In this document: positions 12,404-21,315 of the stretch, one piece after another
Layout of the letters: each line of letters begins with the position of its first letter
How positions within the stretch are numbered: the stretch's first letter is position 1
Virus record (IMG/VR): IMGVR_UViG_3300035703_000126
Location: 1 to 52,994 of that record
DNA from: a virus
Direction: 5' to 3' (one strand)
DNA: 52,994 nt
The notes under the pieces: model-generated
The model's database searches: none
What the model was told of the DNA's origin: nothing
The model's input: the letters and a program-made list of their open reading frames with translations, nothing else
Program-made: the position numbers and the translations under genes

Positions 12404-14351
12404 CCTGCATGTGCCCGTGGAATACAACTCCGTGGTGTATCGGGGTCTTACACCGCGTGAAATGGAGTTCAATCTGCGGTTTCGGAAAGAGGCGTTGCAG
12501 GCCGGTTATGAAAGCGCGTCCGATGCGCGGGAATTGATTGAGATTTGCAGCCGCGACGTACTGTTTTTCGTGAATACGTTCTGCTGGCTGCTGGAAACAC
12601 GGGATGCAGCGAAGTGGCAGATCGGAAAACGACTGCCGAACAAGCGCCAGATCCCGTTTATCACCCGTCCGTACCAGGATGAGGGCATTCTGCGGTCGGT
12701 GGCGAACCTCGGAAAACGGGACATCGTGGTCCCGAAGTCGCGCGAGACCGGTGTGACGTGGCTGTATGTGTCGATGGCGGCGTGGGACTGGTTGTTTCAC
12801 GAGGAAACACACATCGGGTTCGCGTCGAAGGACGAGAACACCGTTGATAACCCGGCTGACCCGGACTCTTTGATGGCGAAACTGGACTTTCTGCTCAGCC
12901 GGCTGCCGATCTGGATGCTGGATGCGAAGAAAGACCTGGTGCGGAACGTCACATCGCACTCGTTTTTGAACCAGCGGAACGGATCGTCGATCGTGGGCTA
13001 CGCGGCGACGGCCGATCTTGGCCGTGGCGGTCGTAAAAACTGGTGGCTGATGGACGAATTCCACTTTTTCGGGGCCGGAGACGATGAGCGGGCGATGGAA
13101 TCGACGCAAGGTTCCACCCGATGCCGGGTTCTGGTTTCAACCGTGAACCGGATTCGTGGCCAGAGCGGCTCATTCTTCAACTGGGCGACCAGCGAGGAAC
13201 TCGATCGCGAAGTGATCGTCATCGACTGGAAGGATGACCCGGAAAAGCGGCTGGGAATGTACACCTCAGACCGGGTTGGACAGAGCGACGTGTTCAATCT
13301 GCGGATCGTGGACGAGATATTCTGGAGTGGCTACCGCAGAGATAACGGTTTGTACGCGCATCCGATGGAAACGGGGAAGGATTACCCGTTCATTCTGGAT
13401 GGAAAGACGCGGTCGCTGTACTACGACACGGAATGGCGGCGCAGCACGCCTCAGGCGATGGCGGCGGAACTGGATCGCAACTTCGCGGGGGCAACATCGC
13501 AGGTCTGCGACCAGTCCGTACTGGATACCGCCATGATGAAGGCGGACGACTACGAGTTCACGGCGGATGTGAGGCGGGATGACGCTCAGGAAGACCGCCC
13601 GTATGTGGTTGATCCGTATCAGGACGGCAATCTCGGCCTGTGGTGCGAGATGGAGAACAACCGCCCGATCAAGGATGTGTACGCCGTGGGGTGTGACATC
13701 TCGGCGGGGACCGGTGGGGCGTGGTCGTCGTATTCACACATCGCTGTATTCAGCCGGAAGACCGGGAAGCAGGTGGCTGAGTGGCGAAGCAATCGGTTCA
13801 ATCCGCTGGAGTTCGCCGATCTGGCAATGGCCGTGTGCCGGTGGTTTCACAATGCGTACCTGATTCCGGAGTGCAACGGCCCGCTGGGGACGATGTTTGT
13901 GAACCGGGTTACGGAAGTCGGGTACTACAATCTGTTCTACGCGCGGAAAAGTCAGGAAGATGCGACCGCGCTGGCGGGAAGTCGTCCGGGGTACTGGAAC
14001 AACGACGGAGGCAACCGGATTCTGGTTCAGTTGACTCAGGCGTTGCGTGAGGGGCGCGCGGTCGTGAAGTCGAAGATCGCGCTGCGTGAAATGGGTCGGT
14101 ACATCTACCGGGACGGCAAGTGCGTCCATTCGTCCGTGAAGGATGAGTCCGATCATGGAGCGCGCGGGAAGTCACACGGCGACGCGGCCATCGGGACGGC
14201 AGTGGCGTGGCATGGGATTCTGGACCTTCCAGAGATCCGCAAGGAAGCTCCGCCGGACGAAGTGGTGCGTGGATCGTTTCTTGAGCGGCAGATGCGGGCG
14301 AAGCAGGAGCGGGAAGCTCGCGAACGCCATCGAACATACTGGTCAGCGTGA
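12384..14351 (+). CDS. terL: Terminase large subunit
   Basis: A 655-residue packaging motor. The start is TTG 12384 with GGAG seven bases upstream, overlapping the small subunit; the first in-frame ATG (12462) would remove conserved sequence. The ATPase has a deviant Walker A, VVPKSRETGVTWL (~115-127), and Walker B WWLMDE (D224/E225). The C-terminal RNase H-like nuclease shows GCDISAGTGG (D438), the PECNGP segment, and HGDAAIGTAVA (D600). It would cut concatemeric DNA and pump it into the prohead through the portal encoded next. Length and order fit headful-type podovirus-like terminases. Confidence 0.92.
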   Translation: MILPENDLHVPVEYNSVVYRGLTPREMEFNLRFRKEALQAGYESASDARELIEICSRDVLFFVNTFCWLLETRDAAKWQIGKRLPNKRQIPFITRPYQDEGILRSVANLGKRDIVVPKSRETGVTWLYVSMAAWDWLFHEETHIGFASKDENTVDNPADPDSLMAKLDFLLSRLPIWMLDAKKDLVRNVTSHSFLNQRNGSSIVGYAATADLGRGGRKNWWLMDEFHFFGAGDDERAMESTQGSTRCRVLVSTVNRIRGQSGSFFNWATSEELDREVIVIDWKDDPEKRLGMYTSDRVGQSDVFNLRIVDEIFWSGYRRDNGLYAHPMETGKDYPFILDGKTRSLYYDTEWRRSTPQAMAAELDRNFAGATSQVCDQSVLDTAMMKADDYEFTADVRRDDAQEDRPYVVDPYQDGNLGLWCEMENNRPIKDVYAVGCDISAGTGGAWSSYSHIAVFSRKTGKQVAEWRSNRFNPLEFADLAMAVCRWFHNAYLIPECNGPLGTMFVNRVTEVGYYNLFYARKSQEDATALAGSRPGYWNNDGGNRILVQLTQALREGRAVVKSKIALREMGRYIYRDGKCVHSSVKDESDHGARGKSHGDAAIGTAVAWHGILDLPEIRKEAPPDEVVRGSFLERQMRAKQEREARERHRTYWSA

Positions 14352-14362
14352 AAGGACGCGGC

Positions 14363-16141
14363 ATGAATTCCGAGCAGTTCAACAAGCTGAGGTCAGCGGT
14401 TTCGCGTTCGTATCGCGCTCTGGAGCCGTTCCGGAAACTGCAGCGCGAAGGGCTTCAGCAGATGTGCGGACCGCACTACGGCGAGAACCGCGAGATGGAT
14501 TCAATGCCGGTCAACATGCTGGAGCTGGTCGTCTCAACGCTCCTGCAGGAACTGGTGGCGAAGGAGCCGCAGTGTCTGGTGCTGACCAGGAACATCGGGT
14601 TGAGAGCCTCAGCCGCGGATTTTGAACTGGCTATGAATGAGAAGCTGCTGCGGATGAACGCCGGCGAAGAACTGAAGGCGTTCGTCATGTCCGCCATGTT
14701 CTCGATGGGGATCATGCGCGTCGGGCTGACTCAGGGGGCGACCGTCACGTTCGGAGATGAGCCGGTTACGAACACTGAGATTTTCATGGAAGCGATCCAG
14801 TTCGATGACTGGGTTCACGACACGACGGCAAAGCAGTGGCGACAGCATCTGGTTCGCTTCTGCGGGCATCGGTATCGCCGATCACTTGAGGATGTTCGGA
14901 ACGACGAGAACTACGATCCGGAAGTCCGGCAGAAGGTGCAGTCCACTACGCGAGCGACGGTTGTTGGCGAGATGCCGAACGACTCCGAGACATCGGACGA
15001 TCTGGCGTTCGGGCGCGAGGAACTGGAAGACCAGTTCGATCTGTACCCGACCGTGGAACTGTGGGACATCTTCATCCCGCGCGAACAACTGGTCGTGACG
15101 TATGCAGCCGGCTGCGACCGGCCGCTGCGTGAGGCGAAGTGGATGGGTCCGCCGGACGGACCGTACCGCACGTTCGGATTCAAGCATGTGCTCAACAACA
15201 CGATGCCGCTGCCGCTGGTGGCAAACTGGATGGACATGCACGATCTGGTCAACAAGCTCTACGCGAAGCTGGGGGACCAGAGCAGTCGGCAGAAGACGCT
15301 GACGTTCGCGACCCCGAACGACAAGGTGGACGCCGGCACGATCATGAAGGCCGGCGACGGCGACGTGATCACCGTCAAGAATCCTCAGGGCATCAAAGAA
15401 GCCCGGTACGGCGGCGTCGATCAGCAGACGCTGGGCTTCGCGATCCATGCGCGCGATGTGGTCAGCTACATCATGGGGAATCTCGATGCGATGGCCGGGC
15501 TGGGTCAGCAGGCGGACACGGTCGGCCAGGAGAAGATCATCAAGGAGTCGGGGAACCAGCGTCTGCGCGCCATGCAGTCGGCGGTGATGAAGGTGTTCCG
15601 GGCGATTCTGCGGGACATCGCATGGTGGATGTGGAACAACCCGATGGAAGACATGCAGTTGACCAAGCGGATTTCCGGGACGGATATCGAGATCAACACG
15701 TCCTGGCCGATTCAGGAGGAATGGAACGGCTTCGAGTACGTTGAGTCCGATGTGCGCGAGGGCGTTGATTTCAATGTGTTCCAGATCGACATCGAGCCGT
15801 ACAGCCTGCAGGACATCTCGCCGTCCGAGCGGATGCAGGCAATCCGGACGATCTGGCAGCAGGATATTATCCCGCTGCAGCAAATGGGCGTTGTTCCGGA
15901 CGTGGAGCAGTACCTGCGGCTCATCTCGAAATACGGCGACCTGCCGGAGATCGACGCGCTGGCCACGCTGTCTCCCGACCCGATGATGTCGAAGGCTGGC
16001 GGCGGAAGTGCAATGCCGTCAACAGGTTTCGGCAAGCCGAACGGGCAGTACACGCGGACGAACGTGTCTGGCGGGATGACTCCACAGGCTGCCTCGCAGC
16101 AGGCCATGATGACCGCGATGACCGCCGGACAGCCGCAGTGA
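14363..16141 (+). CDS. Portal protein
   Basis: A 592-residue protein starting at ATG 14363 after AAAGGA. It follows terL directly and precedes scaffold and capsid genes, the canonical portal position. It has the N-terminal helices and MLELVVSTLLQELVAKEP block, an acidic wing region, a long helical stem section (IIKESGNQRLRAMQSAVMKV, WWMWNNPMED) and a low-complexity Gln/Met/Ala tail. Length matches podovirus-type portals, which form the 12-mer DNA channel. No single motif is diagnostic; assignment rests on size, fold-like pattern and synteny. Confidence 0.8.
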   Translation: MNSEQFNKLRSAVSRSYRALEPFRKLQREGLQQMCGPHYGENREMDSMPVNMLELVVSTLLQELVAKEPQCLVLTRNIGLRASAADFELAMNEKLLRMNAGEELKAFVMSAMFSMGIMRVGLTQGATVTFGDEPVTNTEIFMEAIQFDDWVHDTTAKQWRQHLVRFCGHRYRRSLEDVRNDENYDPEVRQKVQSTTRATVVGEMPNDSETSDDLAFGREELEDQFDLYPTVELWDIFIPREQLVVTYAAGCDRPLREAKWMGPPDGPYRTFGFKHVLNNTMPLPLVANWMDMHDLVNKLYAKLGDQSSRQKTLTFATPNDKVDAGTIMKAGDGDVITVKNPQGIKEARYGGVDQQTLGFAIHARDVVSYIMGNLDAMAGLGQQADTVGQEKIIKESGNQRLRAMQSAVMKVFRAILRDIAWWMWNNPMEDMQLTKRISGTDIEINTSWPIQEEWNGFEYVESDVREGVDFNVFQIDIEPYSLQDISPSERMQAIRTIWQQDIIPLQQMGVVPDVEQYLRLISKYGDLPEIDALATLSPDPMMSKAGGGSAMPSTGFGKPNGQYTRTNVSGGMTPQAASQQAMMTAMTAGQPQ

Positions 16142-16157
16142 GATAACCGAGGTTATC
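16142..16157. promoter_or_regulatory. Perfect palindrome GATAACC-GA-GGTTATC
   Basis: A 16-bp perfect inverted repeat directly after the portal stop. Its symmetry and AT-rich surroundings suit an operator or a short hairpin. It is the first of three inverted repeats in the 117-bp gap before the next gene. Confidence 0.5.
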
Positions 16158-16176
16158 AATATCATTTGAAACGATC

Positions 16177-16190
16177 GGCATAAATATGCC
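16177..16190. promoter_or_regulatory. Perfect palindrome GGCATA-AA-TATGCC
   Basis: A second perfect inverted repeat 19 bases after the first, in an AT-rich stretch with TTGAAA at 16166-16171. A convincing -10 at standard spacing is not seen, so a promoter here remains unproven. Confidence 0.45.
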
Positions 16191-16231
16191 TCATTTGCTG
16201 TTTACTTCAGGATAAAGTCTGCGCACTCTTT

Positions 16232-16251
16232 CCCCTGCTGGCTGGCAGGGG
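16232..16251 (+). promoter_or_regulatory. Hairpin over the ribosome-binding region of the next gene
   Basis: CCCCTGC (16232-16238) pairs with GCAGGGG (16245-16251). The second arm is eight bases before the GTG at 16259 and carries its only G-rich ribosome-binding site, so folding would hide it. This suggests translational control of the 16259 gene or a weak terminator. Confidence 0.5.
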
Positions 16252-16258
16252 AAATGGA

Positions 16259-16588
16259 GTGTCCACGCATCGCGTCGTGATCAAGCGCGGCAACCGCACG
16301 ATTTTCGGTCGCAGAAGCGACTTTGAGAGAAGCGGTCCGGCCAGCAGCCTGAATGTCGGAGTGTTCGGCCAGTCGCCTTCCGGGTGGCCTTTGCATTCCG
16401 ACGCCCTGGGCGTTGATCCATCAACCGTTCCTGAGTGGATGGAGTTCGATGCGGCCCACGGTTGCAAGGTCGATTACGACAAGGATGGATGCCCGGTCTT
16501 CACAAGTCCCCGCCAGCGCAAGCGATACGCCGAAGCCCACGGTTATTTCGACCGGAATGGCGGCTACGGCGATCCGATGCCGACGTAA
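16259..16588 (+). CDS. Conserved hypothetical protein between portal and scaffold
   Basis: A 109-residue basic protein starting at GTG 16259. The C-terminal half, DKDGCPVFTSPRQRKRYAEA followed by HGYFDRNGGYGDP, resembles a short conserved module I associate with proteins encoded between portal and capsid genes in other phages; its role is unknown. The N-terminal part (THRVVIKRGNRTIFGRR) is beta-rich and basic. Translation is probably modulated by the hairpin just upstream. Confidence 0.6.
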   Translation: MSTHRVVIKRGNRTIFGRRSDFERSGPASSLNVGVFGQSPSGWPLHSDALGVDPSTVPEWMEFDAAHGCKVDYDKDGCPVFTSPRQRKRYAEAHGYFDRNGGYGDPMPT

Positions 16589-16600
16589 GGGGACTCCGGA

Positions 16601-17752
16601 ATGCTGTTCAATGACGAGTGGAACCGCTGGGTTCTGATGGAGGAAGAGGCTGGCGCCGGCGGAGATGATGGCGGCGCCGGCGGCGGTGCGGCGACGGCGG
16701 AAGCAACTGAGGTTGACACTTCCGCGCCGGAATCGGACAACACATCCGCGGAACGCATCCCCTCATTCTTTGAGGGCGATGAGTACGACACAGAGGATAA
16801 TCCGTCATCCGATGACAATCCGGATGGCGATGACGCCGGCTCCGAAACGGAAGCCGATGACGCGGCCACGGGCGAGCAGCCGTCCGGCAATGGCCATGCG
16901 AAGCTGCCGGAGATCACTCCGGAACTTCAGCAGCGAGCTGCGGTACTCGGTTTCACGCTGGCAGATTACCAGCGGTTCGGAACTCCTGAGGCACTGGCTG
17001 CCGCCGTTGATACCGCCGAACGTGTCGCTCTCACGCTGATGGAATATCAGCAGGCGCAGGCACAGCAGGCTGGTCAGCAGCAGCAGAACACAACCCAGCA
17101 GCCGCAGCAGGATTCGGCCACTCAGGCCGTCAATCAGTCCGCCGCGAAGATTCAGGCTCTGCGTGAACGGATCGAGAAGCTGAGGGACGACGGCTACAGC
17201 GACGAAGACCTGGCATCCCGTATCGAGATGCTGGACGTGCTGGAAACCCAGCATCAGTCGCTCGTGACGCAGATGGAGCAGATCAACCAGTTCATGCAGC
17301 AATCGCAGCAGGAACGGGTTCATCGGCAACGGGAAGTCGCCCGCGAGCAGGCAACGCAGGCTTTGAACGAGTTCGACCGGGACATCAGCAGCCTTCCTCC
17401 GGAGTACGAGTCACTCCTGGGCAAGGGGCCGACAACCGCGATCGACCGGACCAGTCCGCAGTTCGCCAATCGCGACCGGGTTCTCGGCCTGATGCGAGTC
17501 ATCGCCGCCGACGCGCAGCAACGTGGTCTCACGATGACCAGAGAAGAGTTGAAGCTGGCCGCCGTCAGCGCGGCATTCCCGACACAGGCACATTCGATCG
17601 CACGGAACGAACTCAGGAACAAGCTGAAGACGGCCGGCAGCCAGACTCTCGCGAAGCCCGCAAGGTCATCGCAGGAACCGGCTCTCAGCCCGGAAGAGAA
17701 GGCCTTCACGAACTTCGAGCAGGGTCTTCGGAGAATCATGCGGAACTCCTGA
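16601..17752 (+). CDS. Scaffolding protein
   Basis: A 383-residue protein with the expected scaffold features: a very acidic, Gly/Asp/Glu-rich N-terminal third, a Gln-rich centre (QQAGQQQQNTTQQPQQ) and long predicted coiled coils (KIQALRERIEKLRDDG, QMEQINQFMQQSQQERVHRQ), ending in a basic helical tail that usually binds the coat. It lies between portal and major capsid. It would direct prohead assembly and leave before DNA packaging. No protease motif is seen. Confidence 0.75.
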   Translation: MLFNDEWNRWVLMEEEAGAGGDDGGAGGGAATAEATEVDTSAPESDNTSAERIPSFFEGDEYDTEDNPSSDDNPDGDDAGSETEADDAATGEQPSGNGHAKLPEITPELQQRAAVLGFTLADYQRFGTPEALAAAVDTAERVALTLMEYQQAQAQQAGQQQQNTTQQPQQDSATQAVNQSAAKIQALRERIEKLRDDGYSDEDLASRIEMLDVLETQHQSLVTQMEQINQFMQQSQQERVHRQREVAREQATQALNEFDRDISSLPPEYESLLGKGPTTAIDRTSPQFANRDRVLGLMRVIAADAQQRGLTMTREELKLAAVSAAFPTQAHSIARNELRNKLKTAGSQTLAKPARSSQEPALSPEEKAFTNFEQGLRRIMRNS

Positions 17753-17792
17753 GCCGCACCGGCGAGCAACCATAAACGAAGGATGATTGAAC

Positions 17793-18884
17793 ATGACTGC
17801 ACGGACCGCAGAGGACATTGCTGATCTGGTAGCCGGGACGCTGCGCGATCTTGGCCAGCTCAAGTTTGAGAACGTGGCGGACACTCTTCAGGACTGTCCG
17901 GTCATGAACCAGTGGCTGAAGAAGGACAAGATCCTGATCGACGGCGGCTACGGCATTCAGCGCACGCTGATGACGCAGTTGTCCCGTCAGGCGGCACACG
18001 TTTCGTTGAATGCGGAAGACAACACCGACATTCCCGATCTGTCCGCTCAGCTTCAGGTTCCGTGGCGGTTCGCTCGAACCACCTGGGGCTACGAGTATCG
18101 GACCGACATCCTGATGAACCAGCGGGCCGGCGGGTCGAAGAAGATTTTCGACACGCTGAAGATGCGTCGTGCCGATGCGATGCAGTCTCTCGCTGAGGAA
18201 CTGGAAGCGAAGGGATGGTCCACTCCGGCCTCCACCAACGACACCGAGCCTTACGGCATCCCGTACTGGGTTGTGTACAACGCGACCACGGGATTCAACG
18301 GTGGTCTGCCGAGCGGCCATTCCACTCTGGCTGGTGTGAATCTGACGACTCACGCCAACTGGAAGAACTACACGGCGAACTACTCGACCGTGTCGAAGGC
18401 TGACCTGTTCGCGAAGATGCGGACCGGCCTGCGGAAGATGCGCTGGGCGCGGCATCCGGACGATTACTCGAAGCCGCAGACCCGGATGATGATCTACACC
18501 GACAACGACCGCATCGAAGCGTTCGAGAATGTCGGTGAGGCGCAGAACGAGAACCTCGGTCGCGACCTGGCTCCGTATCAGGCTGGTGCGCGGCGGCCAG
18601 AGGATAAGCAGGTGGATGTGAACGGCGAACTGGTGTTCCGCCGGTATCCGGTCTGCTGGGTTCCGCAACTGGACGACACCGCTGTCTACACCGCGGCAAC
18701 GGCGCCGATCTACTGCATCGACCACAGCACGTTCGCTCCGTATGTGCTGGAAGGCGACTACCTCCGGGAAAGCAAGCCGGAGAAAGATCCCAACAAGCAC
18801 AACTGGTTCAGGGTCTTTGTGGACCTGTCCTACAACTACATCTGCCTGAACCGGCGAAGGAACGCGATCTTCGCGACCGGGTAA
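17793..18884 (+). CDS. Major capsid protein
   Basis: A 363-residue protein starting at ATG 17793 (a TTG at 17787 is the alternative). Position after the scaffold, length, and a compact alpha/beta composition without low complexity fit an HK97-fold coat. Notable segments are VADTLQDCPVMNQWLKKDKI at the N-terminal arm, WGYEYRTDILMNQRAGGSKK, and the ending NWFRVFVDLSYNYICLNRR. It is followed by a 146-bp hairpin-rich gap, typical downstream of highly expressed capsid genes. Confidence 0.85.
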   Translation: MTARTAEDIADLVAGTLRDLGQLKFENVADTLQDCPVMNQWLKKDKILIDGGYGIQRTLMTQLSRQAAHVSLNAEDNTDIPDLSAQLQVPWRFARTTWGYEYRTDILMNQRAGGSKKIFDTLKMRRADAMQSLAEELEAKGWSTPASTNDTEPYGIPYWVVYNATTGFNGGLPSGHSTLAGVNLTTHANWKNYTANYSTVSKADLFAKMRTGLRKMRWARHPDDYSKPQTRMMIYTDNDRIEAFENVGEAQNENLGRDLAPYQAGARRPEDKQVDVNGELVFRRYPVCWVPQLDDTAVYTAATAPIYCIDHSTFAPYVLEGDYLRESKPEKDPNKHNWFRVFVDLSYNYICLNRRRNAIFATG

Positions 18885-19030
18885 TGAGACTGCTGCCCCC
18901 GTCTGCCATTGAGCAGCGAAAAGCGTCCGTGGGGGCACGGAACCCCAGGCCGGTTTGCATGGTGCGAGCCGGCCGAATGTCCGCCGGTGGGGATCGGCGG
19001 CGATGCAGCAGACCATGAAAGGGTCGCATC
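18885..19030. terminator. Multi-hairpin gap after the capsid gene
   Basis: Three stems follow the capsid stop: TGCCCCC (18894-18900) with GGGGGCA (18931-18937), enclosing CTGC/GCAG; GGCCGG/CCGGCC around 18952-18980; and CCGCCG/CGGCGG around 18982-19003. No T-tract is present. Such structures commonly tune the level of capsid mRNA relative to downstream genes by partial termination or 3'-end protection. Confidence 0.5.
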
Positions 19031-19843
19031 ATGACGAATCGCACGCAGTATGCGGGTCAGTTGACTGAGGATACCACCCGCCTCTGGTGCTCCTCCATCT
19101 GGGGTGATTGCCCGGTGGAAGCCATTCGGGCCGGCGACGAAAACGGGATTCTCGTTTTCGACGACTTTGAGTTCGGTCCAATAGTCGCTGCCGGAGCAGA
19201 AGCCGCGACGGGACTTTACAAAGGCTTTGCGTCCACTGGCGGTTCTGTGGCAGCCGGTGATGAATGGGGCGGAACGCTGGTTCTGTCGAGCGACGGCGAC
19301 AATGAAGGCGCGTCGTTCGGAATGCGAAACTTTCCGTTCCAGATCAGCCGGTCTCATGGCAAGTTCTGGTTCGAGTGCCGCATCAAGACCTCGACGATCA
19401 CCGACACCAAGCACGGAATCTTCGTGGGCCTGATCGACAATTCGACGTTGTCGGCGACGGTTCCGATCGCGGCGGATGGAACTCTGGCCGACGAGAATTT
19501 CGTTGGTTTCCACCGGCTGGAAGGCGACGGCGACTACTTCGACACCGTCTACAAGGCGGACGGTGTGACTCAGGTGAGCGTTGGAGCCGATGCAATCCAG
19601 ATCGCGGCGGACACCTACGTCAAACTGGGCATGAAGTTCGATCCGCGCACCAACAAGCTGACGTTCTACAAGAACGGTGTGATCGCTGGCGCCACTAAGA
19701 CGATTCCGTCCGCTGCGGGCACGGACTTTCCGAACGACGTTCGGCTCGGCCTGGTAATTGCCGTTCTGAATGCGACCGGCACGACTCCCGGCGAGACTGA
19801 AATTGACTGGTGGCGTTGTGCCCAGGTCGGCGTGACGGGCTGA
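19031..19843 (+). CDS. Virion surface/decoration protein with concanavalin-like fold
   Basis: A 270-residue protein directly after the capsid gene. A short N-terminal arm is followed by a beta-sandwich: FVGLIDNSTLSATVPI, VGFHRLEGDGDYFDTVYK, KLGMKFDPRTNKLTFYKNGV and a final strand before TEIDWWRCAQ. KFWFECRIK followed by HGIFVGL resembles LamG/concanavalin A-like lectin domains. A role as capsid decoration or host-surface binding protein is inferred from fold pattern and position. It is flanked by structured RNA on both sides, so its dosage is probably controlled. Confidence 0.6.
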   Translation: MTNRTQYAGQLTEDTTRLWCSSIWGDCPVEAIRAGDENGILVFDDFEFGPIVAAGAEAATGLYKGFASTGGSVAAGDEWGGTLVLSSDGDNEGASFGMRNFPFQISRSHGKFWFECRIKTSTITDTKHGIFVGLIDNSTLSATVPIAADGTLADENFVGFHRLEGDGDYFDTVYKADGVTQVSVGADAIQIAADTYVKLGMKFDPRTNKLTFYKNGVIAGATKTIPSAAGTDFPNDVRLGLVIAVLNATGTTPGETEIDWWRCAQVGVTG

Positions 19844-19891
19844 TGCGATTCCGGCCGGTGGCCACGGAGGGCTGCCGGCTTTCTGCGATTG

Positions 19892-19950
19892 AGTCGGCCC
19901 GGTCTGTCTGCTGCGTCCCCGGACTCCCCTCGGCAGCAGCCGGGCTGACT
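19892..19950 (+). terminator. Long stable hairpin
   Basis: AGTCGGCCCGG (19892-19902) pairs with CCGGGCTGACT (19940-19950), with one G-T pair, and CTGCTGC (19908-19914) with GCAGCAG (19933-19939). The roughly 18-bp stem ends 22 bases before the next ATG. No T-run follows; partial termination or mRNA stabilisation is likely. Confidence 0.55.
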
Positions 19951-19972
19951 CCTTTCTCAAGAGGGGTGAGTC

Positions 19973-20392
19973 ATGGGGATTTCTGCTGCTCAGGCTGAAA
20001 AGCTGCGGCACGTTCTGAACCTGTCAAACACTGATCCACTGCCGGATGAGCTGTGCGAACTGGTCCGACGTTGCGATGCGCGGCTGCAGCCATTCAGCAA
20101 GTCGCTCGACATTCAGGGCATGGTGATGGCGGTCGAGATGTGGCAGTTCATGGCCAACATCCAGCCGGCTCAGGTTCCGGATGACGACACGGCCGCGGGC
20201 ATTCCGGTCGAGCATCAAGCCGCGTTCGCAAAGCTGAAGAAGAACGATCCGGTCATGGCGCTCATCGACGGCTCGATGCAGGAAGCAACGTACCTCGGTC
20301 GCGACCGCAAGGGCTGGGTCCGCGTCAGGAAGACGGGCGAAGAGCGTTTCCGGCTGGTTCCGATTGCGCAGGTGGAAACCATCAAGGCGTGA
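19973..20392 (+). CDS. Small head-region protein, unknown
   Basis: A 139-residue protein with AAGAGGGG upstream. The N-terminal half is helical (SAAQAEKLRHVLNLSNTDPL). The C-terminal half is a small beta-domain: NDPVMALIDGSMQEATYLGR, GWVRVRKTGEERFRLVPIAQ. It sits between the decoration gene and the head-tail adaptors, so a head-completion or capsid role is plausible, but no family is recognised. Confidence 0.5.
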   Translation: MGISAAQAEKLRHVLNLSNTDPLPDELCELVRRCDARLQPFSKSLDIQGMVMAVEMWQFMANIQPAQVPDDDTAAGIPVEHQAAFAKLKKNDPVMALIDGSMQEATYLGRDRKGWVRVRKTGEERFRLVPIAQVETIKA

Positions 20393-20400
20393 GGTAAGCC

Positions 20401-21315
20401 GTGGCGGAGAGTTCGCTCACTGTCGATTACATGCACCTGGTGCGCGTGCTGGCCCGCCAGATGGGCGGCTACGCCACCTACTCGACAGGAACGATCACTG
20501 TTTCGTCCGGCACAATCACACTGACTGGCGGGACGTTTCCGACATGGGCGGGAACCACATCGGTCGGAACGTCCGCCATCAACATCGCCGGCAGCTACTA
20601 CCCGATTGCAACGCGGGCCAGCGGCACAAGCCTGACAATCTCGGACACGTCCGTTTCGGCGTCCGGCGTTCGGTATGTGCTGGTGCAATCGAATCTGGAG
20701 CGGCTGGAAGATGTTCTGCACGACATCGACGACTGCATCCGGGACGGCTGCCGGGAGTTCTATTTCCCGACGCCGCTCGACGGTCAGCAGGAGCCGATGA
20801 CTGGGTGGAGCTTCCTGCGGAAGCAGGCCACGTTGAGTCTCAGTGCGTCGGATTACGACTACGACCTTCCGGACGATTTCGGGCAGCACATCTTCTGGGC
20901 GCTGTGGGGATCAGCTTCGGAGATTCGCCCGGTCAACATTGTGACTCGCGCGGAGCTGTTGAACTACCGGGCGGTCGCGTCACAGAGCGGCACGCCGACG
21001 AATCTGTCCTGGCAGGACAAAACCTTCGATGCCGCAACAGGCCGGCGGTTCGAGGCGCTGCTGTATCCCACTCCGGATGCCAGCCTGACGCTGACCTACT
21101 CCTACCTGTTCATCCCGGAAATGCTGACTCCGACGAACCGGTATCCGGTCTGCGGATCCATTCACGGCGACACGCTGCTGAAGGGCTGTCAGGCGTCGAT
21201 GGAACGTCTGCTGGATGACACGTCCGGCATTCATCAGGAAGCGTTCATGCGGCGTCTGGCTGCGTCAATTCAGCTTGATATGCGGCCCGCCAGACTCGAA
21301 GGGACGGTGAGCTGA
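20401..21315 (+). CDS. Head-tail adaptor-like protein 1
   Basis: A 304-residue protein starting at GTG 20401. It has an N-terminal beta-rich insert (TGTITVSSGTITLTGG, a Thr/Ser-rich barrel-like segment) followed by VLHDIDDCIRDGCREFYFPT, LRKQATLSLSASDYDYDLPD and later ALLYPTPDASLTLTYSYLFI. The DxAxxxGxxxFYxP ... YDLPDDF layout matches the following gene, so the two are paralogues of the gp4/gp11-like adaptor family that docks the tail onto the portal. Ends overlap in ATGA fashion. Confidence 0.6.
   Translation: MAESSLTVDYMHLVRVLARQMGGYATYSTGTITVSSGTITLTGGTFPTWAGTTSVGTSAINIAGSYYPIATRASGTSLTISDTSVSASGVRYVLVQSNLERLEDVLHDIDDCIRDGCREFYFPTPLDGQQEPMTGWSFLRKQATLSLSASDYDYDLPDDFGQHIFWALWGSASEIRPVNIVTRAELLNYRAVASQSGTPTNLSWQDKTFDAATGRRFEALLYPTPDASLTLTYSYLFIPEMLTPTNRYPVCGSIHGDTLLKGCQASMERLLDDTSGIHQEAFMRRLAASIQLDMRPARLEGTVS

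Noticed and set aside
12249-13109. Long minus-strand frames across the terminase region
   Set aside because: They mirror the real plus-strand genes, are rich in Arg/His/Pro, and carry no domain-like pattern; shadows of GC-rich coding sequence.
16166-16186. Promoter from TTGAAA after the portal gene
   Set aside because: No -10-like box lies 16-18 bases downstream; the AT-rich palindrome alone is not enough.
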